Positions 1 to 9,640 of a stretch of 62,473 nt of DNA are shown piece by piece. The notes beneath the pieces are model-generated. The model had not been told where the DNA came from, ran no database searches, and worked only from the letters and a program-made list of their open reading frames with translations. Positions within the stretch are counted from its first letter, which is position 1; every line of letters starts with the position of its first letter. The position numbers were made by a program, and so were the translations under genes. Location of the stretch: NCBI GenBank assembly GCA_937873375.1, contig CALMWK010000077.1, positions 1 through 62,473 of the forward strand, written 5' to 3'. This stretch comes from Candidatus Bathyarchaeota archaeon (GTDB lineage: Archaea > Thermoproteota > Bathyarchaeia > Bathyarchaeales > Bathycorpusculaceae).

Positions 1-107
1 GGCGTAACCTGCTGCCCTGTTTGCGCCTTGACTGATAAACCGCTGTTTAGCAGAAGTGGGGCAAGCAGCACGAAAACAAGAAAAACCACAAACAGCTTGG
101 ACTTCAT
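1..107 (-). CDS. N-terminus of a secreted/membrane-anchored protein, truncated by window edge (MKSKLFVVFLVFVLLAPLLLNSGLSVKAQTGQQVT...)
   Basis: Open frame from ATG at 107 to the window edge; typical signal peptide; upstream of and co-directional with ecfT end. Confidence 0.55.
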   Translation of the reverse strand, partial: MKSKLFVVFLVFVLLAPLLLNSGLSVKAQTGQQVT

Positions 108-191
108 CAAATTGCAGAGGGGTCAGTAGTCTAATAAGAATTTCCCAAAATTAGCCCCAAGTAACTGCTTTTCTTTTTCGACCTGTTTAAG

Positions 192-980
192 CTAAAACCC
201 AAGCAGATGACTTACTGTTGGAATTGGGATGTACAAGAAGGTGAAAATCGTCAGCACCAAGATGCCGATGGTTATAGCTAACAGGACGTAGTCGCCTCGG
301 TGGAACTTCAGCGCGTACAGGTTGGTGCGTTTTTTGGTTGCGCCCCACGCTCGGGACTCCATGGCTTCAGCAAGCTCTAAGCTTCTCCGGATGGCGCTGA
401 CAATCAACGGAATAAGCACAGGAACATAATTTCTAATACGCTTCAAAAAGTTCCCCTTCTCCAACTCCAACCCACGGGCTTTTTGGGCATCCATGATGGT
501 CTGGGCTTCCTCCGCCAACACAGGCACAAAGCGCACCGCTGTGGTGAAGGCAAACGAAAACTCGTAGGGCACCTTTGACTGCTCCAACGCCAAACCCAAA
601 TGGTCAGGAGAAGTTGTTAGGAAGAACACTGAGAATGACTCCACCAGCACCACAAACCGCAGAGTCATGGCGGCGGCGCCTTCGATGTTTGCCGCGGTTA
701 GTGTGTAGCCTTGGCTGAAATAGTTGGTTGCGATGTTGATGACGAATATGAACAGAGCCAAAAACAGGGCGCCCCGAAGCGAGCGCACCCACTGCTTCTG
801 CACCCGAGCCAGCAGTACAAACGGCACCTGCATGAGGAACAGCACCACAAGTGGGATGATGCTGCTGAACAGGATAGCTGCTGCAAATATTATGATGACG
901 TAGATGAATTTCATGCGGGGGTCCAAATTGTGGATAGGCGAGTAGACCTTGCGGAATTTTAAGCCGTCAAAAACACTCAT
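192..980 (-). CDS. ecfT: Energy-coupling factor transporter transmembrane protein EcfT
   Basis: CbiQ/EcfT-like sequence (DPRMKFIYVI..., ...ARGLELEKGN..., AMESRAWGATKKRT) and overlap with two EcfA ATPases. Confidence 0.9.
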   Translation of the reverse strand: MSVFDGLKFRKVYSPIHNLDPRMKFIYVIIIFAAAILFSSIIPLVVLFLMQVPFVLLARVQKQWVRSLRGALFLALFIFVINIATNYFSQGYTLTAANIEGAAAMTLRFVVLVESFSVFFLTTSPDHLGLALEQSKVPYEFSFAFTTAVRFVPVLAEEAQTIMDAQKARGLELEKGNFLKRIRNYVPVLIPLIVSAIRRSLELAEAMESRAWGATKKRTNLYALKFHRGDYVLLAITIGILVLTIFTFLYIPIPTVSHLLGF

Positions 981-1801
981 CAGCTTCTCCTCCGCAACTT
1001 TTCCATAAGCAAATCCTTCGCCTCGTAAATGTCTATAATGTCCAATGGGAACCCCTGCCCAGTCAACTTTGCAAACACCTGTGCAATCTGGGGCAAAACA
1101 ATCGAAGACTGCTCCAACAACACCGGATTAGTCAGAATCTCTTTTCCTGCGCCGTCCGCCACAATTTTGCCTTCCCGCATAAGCACCACCCGCGGGTTAC
1201 ATTCTGCCACGAACTCGACGTCGTGGGTTACCATAACTATGGTTTTGCCCTGCGTCTGCATCTGCATAATGAACTGGCGCAGGTTCTCTTTTTGCCGATG
1301 GTCTTGTCCGATGGTGGGTTCGTCCAAAACCAAAATTTTGGGGTCCCAAGCCAAAACCGACGCGAGGGCTACGCGTTTACGTTCTCCCCCGCTAAGCATG
1401 AACGGTGATGTCTTGCGGTACTGGGTTAACCCGAGCAGGTTCACAGCCCACGTTATCCGCTTCTCGATGACTTCTGCTTCGTAACCAAAATTCTTCAGGG
1501 CAAAGGCAATTTCGTCATCCACCGTCTCGCTGAACAGCTGGTGGTCGGGGTTCTGGAAAACAAAGCCCACGTCCCTCGCCAACGTGGCGACGCTTGTTTT
1601 GGTGGTTTCTACGCCGTTGATGCGCACGGAGCCGCTGGTTGGCTTCAGAAGCCCGTTAAAGTGCTTGATAAGTGTGGTTTTGCCTGCACCGTTCTGCCCC
1701 ATGATGGCGACGAATTCGCTGTCCTTCACCGTTAACGAGACGCCTTTGAGGGCTTCCACGCCGCTGGCGTAGCTGAACCTGACGTTTTCCACAATCAACA
1801 T
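980..1801 (-). CDS. ecfA: ECF transporter ATPase EcfA
   Basis: Walker A GQNGAGKTT, LSGGERKRVALA signature, Walker B ILVLDEPT. Confidence 0.92.
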   Translation of the reverse strand: MLIVENVRFSYASGVEALKGVSLTVKDSEFVAIMGQNGAGKTTLIKHFNGLLKPTSGSVRINGVETTKTSVATLARDVGFVFQNPDHQLFSETVDDEIAFALKNFGYEAEVIEKRITWAVNLLGLTQYRKTSPFMLSGGERKRVALASVLAWDPKILVLDEPTIGQDHRQKENLRQFIMQMQTQGKTIVMVTHDVEFVAECNPRVVLMREGKIVADGAGKEILTNPVLLEQSSIVLPQIAQVFAKLTGQGFPLDIIDIYEAKDLLMEKLRRRS

Positions 1802-2649
1802 TACCTGCCCAGCGCCTCCTCCACAATCTTCGCCAGCTCCTCTGAGGACAGAGGTATGGTGTTGCCCAGTTTCGCCCCGTCTTTCTGCAGCATCTCATAG
1901 AGCAGTGTCGCTTTGGGTATGCCTACGCCCATGAGGCGGGTTTCCTGTTTGCTTAGGATTTCTCGGGTGTCGCCGTCAAAGCAGACTTTGCCTTCATCCA
2001 TGATTATGATGTGGTCCGCGTACTTCGCAGTCAAATCCAGCCTGTGCTCCACGAGCACGACGGTTATGCCGAGTTTCTGGTTAAATTCATGAATAACCTC
2101 AAAAATCTTCTCTGCACTAAGGGGGTCCAGAAAACTTGTTGGTTCATCTAAAACTATGATTTCTGGTTGCATGGCAAGAACCGCTGCAATCGCCACCCGT
2201 TGCTGTTGTCCGCCTGACATTTCGTGAGGGGACCTTTCACGTAAGTCGTAAATGCCTGTGAGGTTGAGTGCCCAGTCTACGCGTTTTCGCATTTCTTCTC
2301 TGCTGAAGCCAAGGTTTTCCAGTCCGAAAGCCACGTCTTTTTCTACGCTTAGCGCGAAGAGCTGGTTTTCGGGGTTTTGGAAGACTAAGCCCACATGTTT
2401 TGCCATTTCCATTGTTGGGTGTTTTGCGGCGTCCTGTCCTGCGACCACTATGTCGCCTGTTAATTCGCCTTGGTAGAAGTGTGGTATGAGCCCGTTGAAG
2501 GTTCGGCACAAGGTGGTTTTTCCGCAGCCGCTTGGACCCGTGATGAGGACGAACTGTCCTTTCTCCACTTTTATGGAGACATCACTGATGGATGGGCGCG
2601 GCGCGCTTGGGTAAGTGTAGGTGAGGTTTCGGGTTTCAATAACCGCCAT
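1801..2649 (-). CDS. ecfA: ECF transporter ATPase EcfA (second)
   Basis: Walker A GPSGCGKTT, MSGGQQQRVAIA, IIVLDEPTSFLDP. Confidence 0.92.
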   Translation of the reverse strand: MAVIETRNLTYTYPSAPRPSISDVSIKVEKGQFVLITGPSGCGKTTLCRTFNGLIPHFYQGELTGDIVVAGQDAAKHPTMEMAKHVGLVFQNPENQLFALSVEKDVAFGLENLGFSREEMRKRVDWALNLTGIYDLRERSPHEMSGGQQQRVAIAAVLAMQPEIIVLDEPTSFLDPLSAEKIFEVIHEFNQKLGITVVLVEHRLDLTAKYADHIIIMDEGKVCFDGDTREILSKQETRLMGVGIPKATLLYEMLQKDGAKLGNTIPLSSEELAKIVEEALGR

Positions 2650-2700
2650 GGTTCTTGTGCCTGCCTAAGTTAAGCGCGCGGTTGCTTCTTTTAAGAGTAA

Positions 2701-3696
2701 CTACTCATTTTTAGCTAAGTTTTCCTTCAAAAGCCGCAAACAACGCTTCAAACCCGCTTCGATTTCCCCTGTTCCGTTGACGCCTGCTGCCATGGCGTGT
2801 CCGCCGCCCATGCCTTTGAGGTACTCGCCGAGGGGTTTTGCTATGTCTCTTCCGAGGTGGATGCCTGTTTTCTCGGTGAAGTCTCTGGTGCATCGCAGGC
2901 TGATTTCTATGCTGTCGCCTTTCTGTCCCGCCACTGCTGACACGTGAGCGCCTATGTCCGTTAAGGCGCGTGCCGCAGAGGCTTGATAAGCACTGACATG
3001 TGAGAGGGCGATTATCCAGTTGCCGACTTTAAGCAGTTTAGCTCGTCTGCAGCCTTTTATTCTGGCGACGCGTTCGCTAAAATCCATGGGCATCGCCATC
3101 ATAGAGAGGCACTCTTGCGCGTTAACGCCGCTGTCGACGAGGTCGCTGACTGCTTTGAATGTGGCTGAGTTAGCCAGCACGAAGTGGCGGGTGTCAAATG
3201 CCATGCCGACGAAGAGGGCTTTTGCTTCGTTCTGGTCGGGTTTGATGTTTTGTTCTTTGTAGAAGTTGTAGACTATGTCGCAGGTGCTTGAGGCTTCTTC
3301 GTTGGTTATGCAAAGTTTGCAGATGCCCTGCGTTTCAGGATGCGCCGCATGATGGTCCACCACGATGATTGGCGCGGGGGTTTTGGAGACTTTCTCCACC
3401 AAGTCACCCAACTGCTGAATGGTATTAGTGTCAAGTAGGATTATGGCTTGGGCTTTGTCCACGTTAGGTTTGAGGTTCACTTTTATGGGTATGTATTTGA
3501 AGAGGTTTTTGGCGAGCCTGCTGACACCTTGTCCTGTACCGATTTCGGTGGTGATGTCAGGTTTGACTTTTTTCAGTAAGCTTTGAAAGGCGTAGGCTGA
3601 GCAGACGGCGTCGGGGTCGCTGTTGTGGTGGCATAAAAGTAGAACGTGCTGGGCTTTTGCTTCTTCCAGAATACCAATTATGTTATTGAACGTCAT
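2701..3696 (-). CDS. DHH-family phosphoesterase (nanoRNase/RecJ-like)
   Basis: DPDAVCSAYAF, VVDHHAAHP, C-terminal GGGHAMAAG DHHA1 motif. Confidence 0.88.
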   Translation of the reverse strand: MTFNNIIGILEEAKAQHVLLLCHHNSDPDAVCSAYAFQSLLKKVKPDITTEIGTGQGVSRLAKNLFKYIPIKVNLKPNVDKAQAIILLDTNTIQQLGDLVEKVSKTPAPIIVVDHHAAHPETQGICKLCITNEEASSTCDIVYNFYKEQNIKPDQNEAKALFVGMAFDTRHFVLANSATFKAVSDLVDSGVNAQECLSMMAMPMDFSERVARIKGCRRAKLLKVGNWIIALSHVSAYQASAARALTDIGAHVSAVAGQKGDSIEISLRCTRDFTEKTGIHLGRDIAKPLGEYLKGMGGGHAMAAGVNGTGEIEAGLKRCLRLLKENLAKNE

Positions 3697-3991
3697 TTTT
3701 CAGTTTTCTCAAGTAAGTTTCAATTGCTTCAAAAGCCTTTTCCACGGCTTGGTCCGCGAGTGCTTTCTGTTTAACACCCTCTGCTTCTTTGGACAGCACC
3801 AAATCCACTTCAACCGTGAAGTTTACGGGTTTGGTTCCTTCCGCTTCTACGCTGATGTCTAGTTTCTCTAAAAGTTTAGAGGAAACTTGGGAGAGGATGT
3901 GTTTTCGGGCGGCGTTTTCCGCTGCTTCGCAGACTTCTTCAAATTGTTTGTTGGTTAACTCGGGTATACCAAGGTCCACCACGAGTTTCAC
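3683..3991 (-). CDS. DUF3194 family protein
   Basis: ~100 aa, downstream of prefoldin beta; matches remembered archaeal DUF3194 family. Confidence 0.7.
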   Translation of the reverse strand: MKLVVDLGIPELTNKQFEEVCEAAENAARKHILSQVSSKLLEKLDISVEAEGTKPVNFTVEVDLVLSKEAEGVKQKALADQAVEKAFEAIETYLRKLKNDVQ

Positions 3992-4000
3992 CTTCGCCGT

Positions 4001-4375
4001 TTACTGCTGTGATTGGGCTGAAACTGGGTTGAGGTCTTCTTGCAGTTTGGTTTGGACTTCTTTGAGTTGGCTGCGCATGCGTTCTTCTTGTCGGGCTAAA
4101 ACTGTGACTCTGGTGCCGAGGAGTTCTTTGCGTTCGGTTAGGTCTGCATTTACTTTGGCTTTGTCTGCTTTAACGAGGAGTGCGCCTGCAGCTTTGTAGA
4201 TGACTGCGTCGTCAGCAGTTTTTTCTAATTCAGCTAGGGTTTGGTCGATTTCGGCTTGTTCTGCGTCTACTTGCTGTTTCTGCTGGAGTATGGTCTGCAG
4301 GGTTTGCTGAAGCTGCTGGAGCCTCAATAAGCGTTCTTGGACTTGAGGGGGTAATTTTGAAATTTCGTCACTCAC
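4001..4375 (-). CDS. pfdB: Prefoldin subunit beta
   Basis: Coiled-coil MSDEISKLPPQVQERLLRLQQLQQTLQ..., YKAAGALLVKADKAKV. Confidence 0.9.
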   Translation of the reverse strand: MSDEISKLPPQVQERLLRLQQLQQTLQTILQQKQQVDAEQAEIDQTLAELEKTADDAVIYKAAGALLVKADKAKVNADLTERKELLGTRVTVLARQEERMRSQLKEVQTKLQEDLNPVSAQSQQ

Positions 4376-4488
4376 AACTTATTCCTTCTATCTCCCACAG
4401 AAAAACACGCGCCCTTAAATAAGCATTATCCAATTGAATTCGCAAAGTTTATCCGAATTTTTGGTAGTCCACGGCTTTACATCGGTGA

Positions 4489-4610
4489 TTATTTCCATTT
4501 TGTGAGGATTTCTTCGCGTTGGAAGGTTGCTTTGCTTAGGTAGAACAGTCCGATGTCGGCGAGGGCTAGCGCTGCTGAGATGGCTAAGGCAAGCAGTAGG
4601 GATGTTGAGC
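4489..4610 (-). pseudogene. C-terminal remnant of an ABC-2 type permease
   Basis: Translated tail LALAISAALALADIGLFYLSKATFQREEILTKWK parallels the C-terminus of the permease at 6044..6787 (IIAGILSAVDVALYFVSTAAFQREEILTKWK); similarity lost upstream. Confidence 0.7.
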
Positions 4611-4885
4611 GACAAATAGACTCTCCTTTAAGCCTGTCGAAGAAGGCTTGGTCCTGCACAAATTGACGTGTAGCCTGCCATTGACTGCGAACCTCTTCCG
4701 ATTTAGAGTTTCGTTTACCGTGTTTATGTGTCAATTTAGAAAACCGTACTCCCAACTTTTGGGTGAAGGGGGCGAACATAGAAGCCTATGAGCTAGCACT
4801 CGCCCAAATAACGCCGCTTTAGATATAGATCCAAACTTAAAAAACTATCTTCTTTGCTTGAAGACCAATTTACCGCTTATCGCTT

Positions 4886-5359
4886 TTGGTGGCAAAGCGT
4901 GCGCAACTAGTAATGCAAGCGACATACTATTATTTGGTAAGAAAGTATACAATAAAGAGATCGGGAGAGGCGTTGGTCTTGGAAGTAGAAAACGTGTTCA
5001 AAATAGCGGTGACCTATTCCAGAGTTCACGAGTTCCTGATAAGCAAGAATTGGGAATCCCAAGGAAAGGATGAGGAAATGGAGATGGACTCGTTTAGAAA
5101 CAAGAAGACTGGGAAGAAGGTGTTCGTCGAGGACATTTCGGCGGACTTTCCGGTGACCTTTCTTATGGGCGAGCTTAGCGTGCTGGAGTTCAGTACCATT
5201 GCTAGTGAATTGACGCCGGAAATCCAGTTACTGGAAGTTGACAGCAGTTGGGAAGGTAAACCGACGACCATCGTGGTCGCGATGACAGAAGAGCAAGTTA
5301 GGAACATGTTCGGCAGAAGAACGAAGATGAGAAAGATGGCAGTTCACCGCGCGCGCTAA
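4886..5359 (+). CDS. Hypothetical protein (orphan; start uncertain)
   Basis: Long + ORF between remnant permease and small minus-strand genes; no family recognised. Confidence 0.5.
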   Translation: MVAKRAQLVMQATYYYLVRKYTIKRSGEALVLEVENVFKIAVTYSRVHEFLISKNWESQGKDEEMEMDSFRNKKTGKKVFVEDISADFPVTFLMGELSVLEFSTIASELTPEIQLLEVDSSWEGKPTTIVVAMTEEQVRNMFGRRTKMRKMAVHRAR

Positions 5360-5416
5360 AATAAAGGAAAAAGATGGAATGCACGGACAGACATCCAAAC
5401 GGTCGAGTAATCCTGC

Positions 5417-5671
5417 CTACGGCGAGTTGCTGGTTGCGTTTTCCGTCTTCTTGCGCGGCTTATAAATAACACCTGCAATGAACAACACAATCCCAACGAT
5501 GGGTAATACGAGCACTGCTTCTTGACCTCTTGCAAAATAGAGGACAAGAACCACAACAGTTAATATTGCGCCAATTCCAAGGAGTCGCCCCTTGTTTGTT
5601 TGATAATAATCTTTCATGTCCACCATTTTTCCCACATCATCCCTCGTCGCTTCCAACTTAGTTACTTCCAC
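5417..5671 (-). CDS. Small membrane protein, two TM segments
   Basis: LLGIGAILTVVVLVLYFA and AVLVLPIVGIVLFIAGVIY hydrophobic segments. Confidence 0.55.
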   Translation of the reverse strand: MEVTKLEATRDDVGKMVDMKDYYQTNKGRLLGIGAILTVVVLVLYFARGQEAVLVLPIVGIVLFIAGVIYKPRKKTENATSNSP

Positions 5672-5764
5672 TTTAGCGCGTGCTACCTTGTTTCGATATT
5701 TACACCGGAAAAGATTACTGGTTAGTTGGCTAAACTTTCAATCTTTTGCGCTAGCGATGCACTT

Positions 5765-6016
5765 TCAGGTTTTCTGAGCTTCTTTTCCGTCCACGAATAG
5801 TTTGATAGGCGAGAACGGTCCAGCGCTGATTTCCAAATGATGCTTTTCGGAATTTCCCACGTCCAACTGGAACTTCTTTGACAATGGCTGAAAGTTTGCT
5901 TCATTAACGACTTTTTCGCCATCCACTTCTATCTTGATGTATTTTAGAAGCGCGCTCGCATTAACAATAATGGTGTGTTTTTCAGTCTCACCTATTTCAA
6001 ACTTGGCTTTTGTCAT
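5765..6016 (-). CDS. Small beta-rich protein made of two tandem repeats
   Basis: Internal repeat AKFEIGETEKHTIIVNASALLKYIKIEVDGEKV / KKFQLDVGNSEKHHLEISAGPFSPIKLFVDGKEA. Confidence 0.6.
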   Translation of the reverse strand: MTKAKFEIGETEKHTIIVNASALLKYIKIEVDGEKVVNEANFQPLSKKFQLDVGNSEKHHLEISAGPFSPIKLFVDGKEAQKT

Positions 6017-6043
6017 TTTTTGAACCGCCCTCCTCTAACTTTG

Positions 6044-6787
6044 CTACTTCCACTTTGTAAGTATTTCTTCTCGTTGAAAAGCTGCTGTACTTACGAAATA
6101 AAGAGCGACATCAACTGCGGAAAGAATACCTGCAATTATGAGAAAACCGTTTATGTCCAGACTTATTATGCCTACTTCGCTAAGTAAATAAATCGCTAAA
6201 AGTGGAAACAAAATAAATATCCCATAACTGTTTGCGCTTCGCACATCGTTAGCTCTCGACGAAACAATCACACTATATAGCACACTCATGACAACAGCGA
6301 CAGGGACTACAATTAGTAGCAAAACGCCAAAAGTCCAATTTGGAAAATAATTATAGCCAAGCCTACCGACGGTCGTGGCATCGATGCCAACCATAAAGAC
6401 TATGGAGGCTGCGTACATTGCTGCTAAAGTTGGCAACACAGCAGAAATCGCTTTCCCAAGCAAAATCTCCCCATCCGTCAACGGAGTAGCCAGAAGCGGC
6501 TCCAAACTCTTTTCGACTTTTTCGCCTACTATACTGTAAGAGGCAATGCCTAAGGGAATATACGCTGCTCCAATAACAAAAAAGAACGAAAATGAATTCA
6601 ATAGATTTGGAAGGACCCCCACAGCTGCAAGCCCACCGCTGTTTCGTAGTTGAGTGAACTCTAATATGGCTGGAAAGAGAACAGAAATTATTACTGGAAA
6701 AACGATGATTGAATACAAAATATTTTTCTGGTGCCTAAATATCTTAAAGTCCCTTGAGGCTACAAGCCACGCTTTAGATAATCTCAT
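6044..6787 (-). CDS. ABC-2 type transporter permease
   Basis: Six-TM ABC-2 pattern; overlaps ATPase gene by 4 nt. Confidence 0.85.
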   Translation of the reverse strand: MRLSKAWLVASRDFKIFRHQKNILYSIIVFPVIISVLFPAILEFTQLRNSGGLAAVGVLPNLLNSFSFFFVIGAAYIPLGIASYSIVGEKVEKSLEPLLATPLTDGEILLGKAISAVLPTLAAMYAASIVFMVGIDATTVGRLGYNYFPNWTFGVLLLIVVPVAVVMSVLYSVIVSSRANDVRSANSYGIFILFPLLAIYLLSEVGIISLDINGFLIIAGILSAVDVALYFVSTAAFQREEILTKWK

Positions 6788-7704
6788 GCAGACTCCCTCA
6801 CAAGCTTCAAATATACATCCTCTAAAGAGGAACCAACAACATTAACTGTGTTAACATGACCGCCCGCTAAAACCATGGCTTCCACAGCACCCCAATTCTC
6901 CTTATCTGGGTCTGACACATCGAACGTTATCTTGTTGCCCTCGTTGGTCAAATTCTTAAGTGATAGTTTTTTCAAAGCGCTAAGAATTTTTTCGTTAACT
7001 TGTTCCAATGAGACAATGGTTTTCTTACCTTTAACTTCCTGTTCAAGGTCTTGAGGGGTACCAGTCACACGGAGCGTCGTATTCAGAATCCCTATTTTAT
7101 CACATATCCTCTGTGCTTCATCAAGGTTATGGGTATTTAGGAAAATAGTTTTCTTCTCCTTTTTCAGTTCAAGAATAAATTCCCTAACGGTCTTCGCGGA
7201 TTCAGGATCCAAGTTCGCTGTCGGCTCATCCAAAAACAATACTTGTGGGTCATGAATAAGAGCACGTGCAATGGCTAACTTTTGCTTCATACCTTTAGAA
7301 AAGGTTCCTGCCAAAGCATTCCTCTTTTCCCAAAGCCCCAACATCTCCAAAAAACGCTTAATGCTTTCTTTCCTTTGAGCATCCGAGCTATCATATATTT
7401 TTCCGTAAAAGTCCAAGTTATCATAAGCGGTTAGATGTTCCGATAGTCCGACATTATCAGGAACCAACCCAATTATTTTACGTATCTTTAAAGAACCTTC
7501 TTTATTGCCTATTTCATACCCGCCTATTGTGGCGCTTCCACTTGTTTTTGATATTAGGCAGCAAAGCATCCTGATTGTGGTGGTTTTTCCTGCACCGTTT
7601 GGTCCAAGGAAGCCGAAAACTTCGCCGTCATTAACTCGTAGGGTAACGTTGTCTACTGCTGTTAGGTTCCCAAATTTTTTTGTGAGGTTTTCTGTTTCAA
7701 TCAA
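6784..7704 (-). CDS. ABC transporter ATP-binding protein (ABC-2 exporter type)
   Basis: GPNGAGKTTTIRML, FSKGMKQKLAIARAL, VLFLDEPTANLDP. Confidence 0.92.
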   Translation of the reverse strand: MIETENLTKKFGNLTAVDNVTLRVNDGEVFGFLGPNGAGKTTTIRMLCCLISKTSGSATIGGYEIGNKEGSLKIRKIIGLVPDNVGLSEHLTAYDNLDFYGKIYDSSDAQRKESIKRFLEMLGLWEKRNALAGTFSKGMKQKLAIARALIHDPQVLFLDEPTANLDPESAKTVREFILELKKEKKTIFLNTHNLDEAQRICDKIGILNTTLRVTGTPQDLEQEVKGKKTIVSLEQVNEKILSALKKLSLKNLTNEGNKITFDVSDPDKENWGAVEAMVLAGGHVNTVNVVGSSLEDVYLKLVRESA

Positions 7705-7889
7705 AAGGCATCACCGTGGTAGTAGCTATTGTCGCCAATTTGTCTGTGAGAATTCGAGTATTTAAGCCTAAAATTTGAGAAGAATTATACTTGAAAGAGG
7801 AGGGTTATAGCCAATGTTTTCGTCATCTTCTATGCGCTATAGTCAAAAAACAGCAACAGAACACACACCCACATACTAACAACCGTAAC

Positions 7890-8060
7890 TGCTTGTGGCA
7901 ACTTGCACAGCCAGCACGCAACCCAAAACACAACCAGACAACAAAAACCAACCCGCAAAACAGCGTCTAAGTAGTTGATGTAACTAAGCAACTAGCCATC
8001 AACAACAACCAAACAAAAAACAAACAACAAACCAAACCCAAAAAACCAACCCAAACAACC
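7890..8060 (+). repeat. A/C-rich, G-depleted intergenic element, copy A (upstream of psmA)
   Basis: Contains GTCTAAGTAGTTGATGTAACTAAG (7965-7988), identical to 40850-40873; CAACTTGCACA lies 66 bp upstream in both copies. Confidence 0.75.
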
Positions 8061-8164
8061 AACACAACCCCATTTCCCACACCCTATTTAAAAGGAAAGG
8101 TTTTTAGTGTTGTTATCCCATGAGAAATGGCGAATAGTGAAAAGAGTACAAAGAGGTTAAAATT

Positions 8165-8893
8165 ATGTCCGTATTTGCAGCACCAGGAGCATACGACCGT
8201 GCAATAACCGTTTTCAGCCCAGATGGCAGGCTCTTCCAAGTAGAATACGCCATGGAACTCGTCAACAGAGGCGCAACCATCCTAGGCATCCAAAGCGCCC
8301 AAGGCGTAATCCTAGCAGCCGAAGAAAACATCGAACCCCTCGAAGAAGCAGGCTACTCATGGAAAATCTTCAGGGTAGACGACCACATCGGCGCAGCCAT
8401 AGTTGGCTTAAGCAGCGACGCACGCATACTAATCGACCAAGCCCGAATATACGCACAAAGCAACAAACTCACCTACGACGAACCCATAGACACAGAAGTC
8501 GTCACCAAACGTATCTGCGACATCCAACAAATGTACACCCAACACGCAGGAGTCAGACCCTTCGGCGTCAGCATAATCTTCGGCGGAGCAGACAAAACAG
8601 GCTCACGCGTCTTCGGAACCCACCCAAGCGGCACATACCGCGGCTACAAAGCAACAGCCCTAGGCGCAGGCAGAGAAACCGCCCTAAATATCTTCAAAGA
8701 AGAATACAAAGAAGACCTAACCCTAGAAGAAATCAAAAAACTCAGCGTCAAATGCCTCGTAAAAGCCCTCGAAGCCAGGCAATTACCCGCACGCATAAAA
8801 ATCGCCGTAATCCCAACCGAAACCAAAAAACTCGAAATGCTCTCGGACGAAGCTGTAGACGACATAATCAAACAGTTGGGTTCGGGCAAGTGA
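8165..8893 (+). CDS. psmA: Proteasome subunit alpha
   Basis: YDRAITVFSPDGRLFQVEYAMELVNRGATILGI signature. Confidence 0.97.
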   Translation: MSVFAAPGAYDRAITVFSPDGRLFQVEYAMELVNRGATILGIQSAQGVILAAEENIEPLEEAGYSWKIFRVDDHIGAAIVGLSSDARILIDQARIYAQSNKLTYDEPIDTEVVTKRICDIQQMYTQHAGVRPFGVSIIFGGADKTGSRVFGTHPSGTYRGYKATALGAGRETALNIFKEEYKEDLTLEEIKKLSVKCLVKALEARQLPARIKIAVIPTETKKLEMLSDEAVDDIIKQLGSGK

Positions 8894-8900
8894 AAAAGTA

Positions 8901-9590
8901 ATGAGTGAAAAGTTTACAATTGCGCGATTCACAAAAGATAGCGAACATTTTGAAATCCTCGTTAAACCCAACAAAGCCCTCGACTACCGCAACGGGAAAA
9001 TCGCGGGCATAACCGAGGTTTTAGCAGCAGAAACCATTTATTCCGACGCCAACAAAGGCACCCGCGTAGCAGAAGACGAACTACGCAAAGCCTTCGGCAC
9101 CACAGACACCCTAAAAATCGCAGATGTTATTCTCAAAAAAGGCCAACTCCAACTCACAACCGAACAAAGACGCAAAATGGTCGAAGACAAACGAAAACAA
9201 ATCATCGACTACATCAGCCACCAAGCAGTCGACCCCAAAACCAACCTACCACACCCACCCATGCGCATCGAAAACGCCATGGAACAAATACGCTACCCCA
9301 TAGACCCCTACAAATCCATCGAAGAACAAGCCCGAGAAATAATCAAACTCCTACGCCCAATTTTACCCCTAAAAGTTGAACAACTCCAAATAGGCGTCAC
9401 TATACCCGCAACATACGCAGTACGCGCATACGGAGCCATCAAAGCATACGGCGCCATAAAACGCGAAGAATGGCGCTCCGACGGCTCATGGTACGGCATT
9501 CTAGAAATGCCAGCTGGCAGCTACGCCTCATTCCTCAACAAACTCGGAGACGTAACCAAAGGCGCAGGAGAAGCCAAAGTAATTAGTTAA
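8901..9590 (+). CDS. Ribosome maturation protein SBDS/SDO1 homolog
   Basis: FTIARFTKDSEHFEILVKPNKALDYR..., operon position between psmA and rrp4. Confidence 0.92.
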   Translation: MSEKFTIARFTKDSEHFEILVKPNKALDYRNGKIAGITEVLAAETIYSDANKGTRVAEDELRKAFGTTDTLKIADVILKKGQLQLTTEQRRKMVEDKRKQIIDYISHQAVDPKTNLPHPPMRIENAMEQIRYPIDPYKSIEEQAREIIKLLRPILPLKVEQLQIGVTIPATYAVRAYGAIKAYGAIKREEWRSDGSWYGILEMPAGSYASFLNKLGDVTKGAGEAKVIS

Positions 9591-9640
9591 CAAAAAACGA
9601 AAACCAAAAATCATGATAAAAACGGAGGTAAAAATCAAAC

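Noticed and set aside
8359-8901. 180-aa + strand ORF inside psmA in another frame (MENLQGRRPHRRSHSW...)
   Set aside because: Arg/His/Thr-rich nonsense frame produced by extreme A/C wobble bias of psmA; no independent coding evidence
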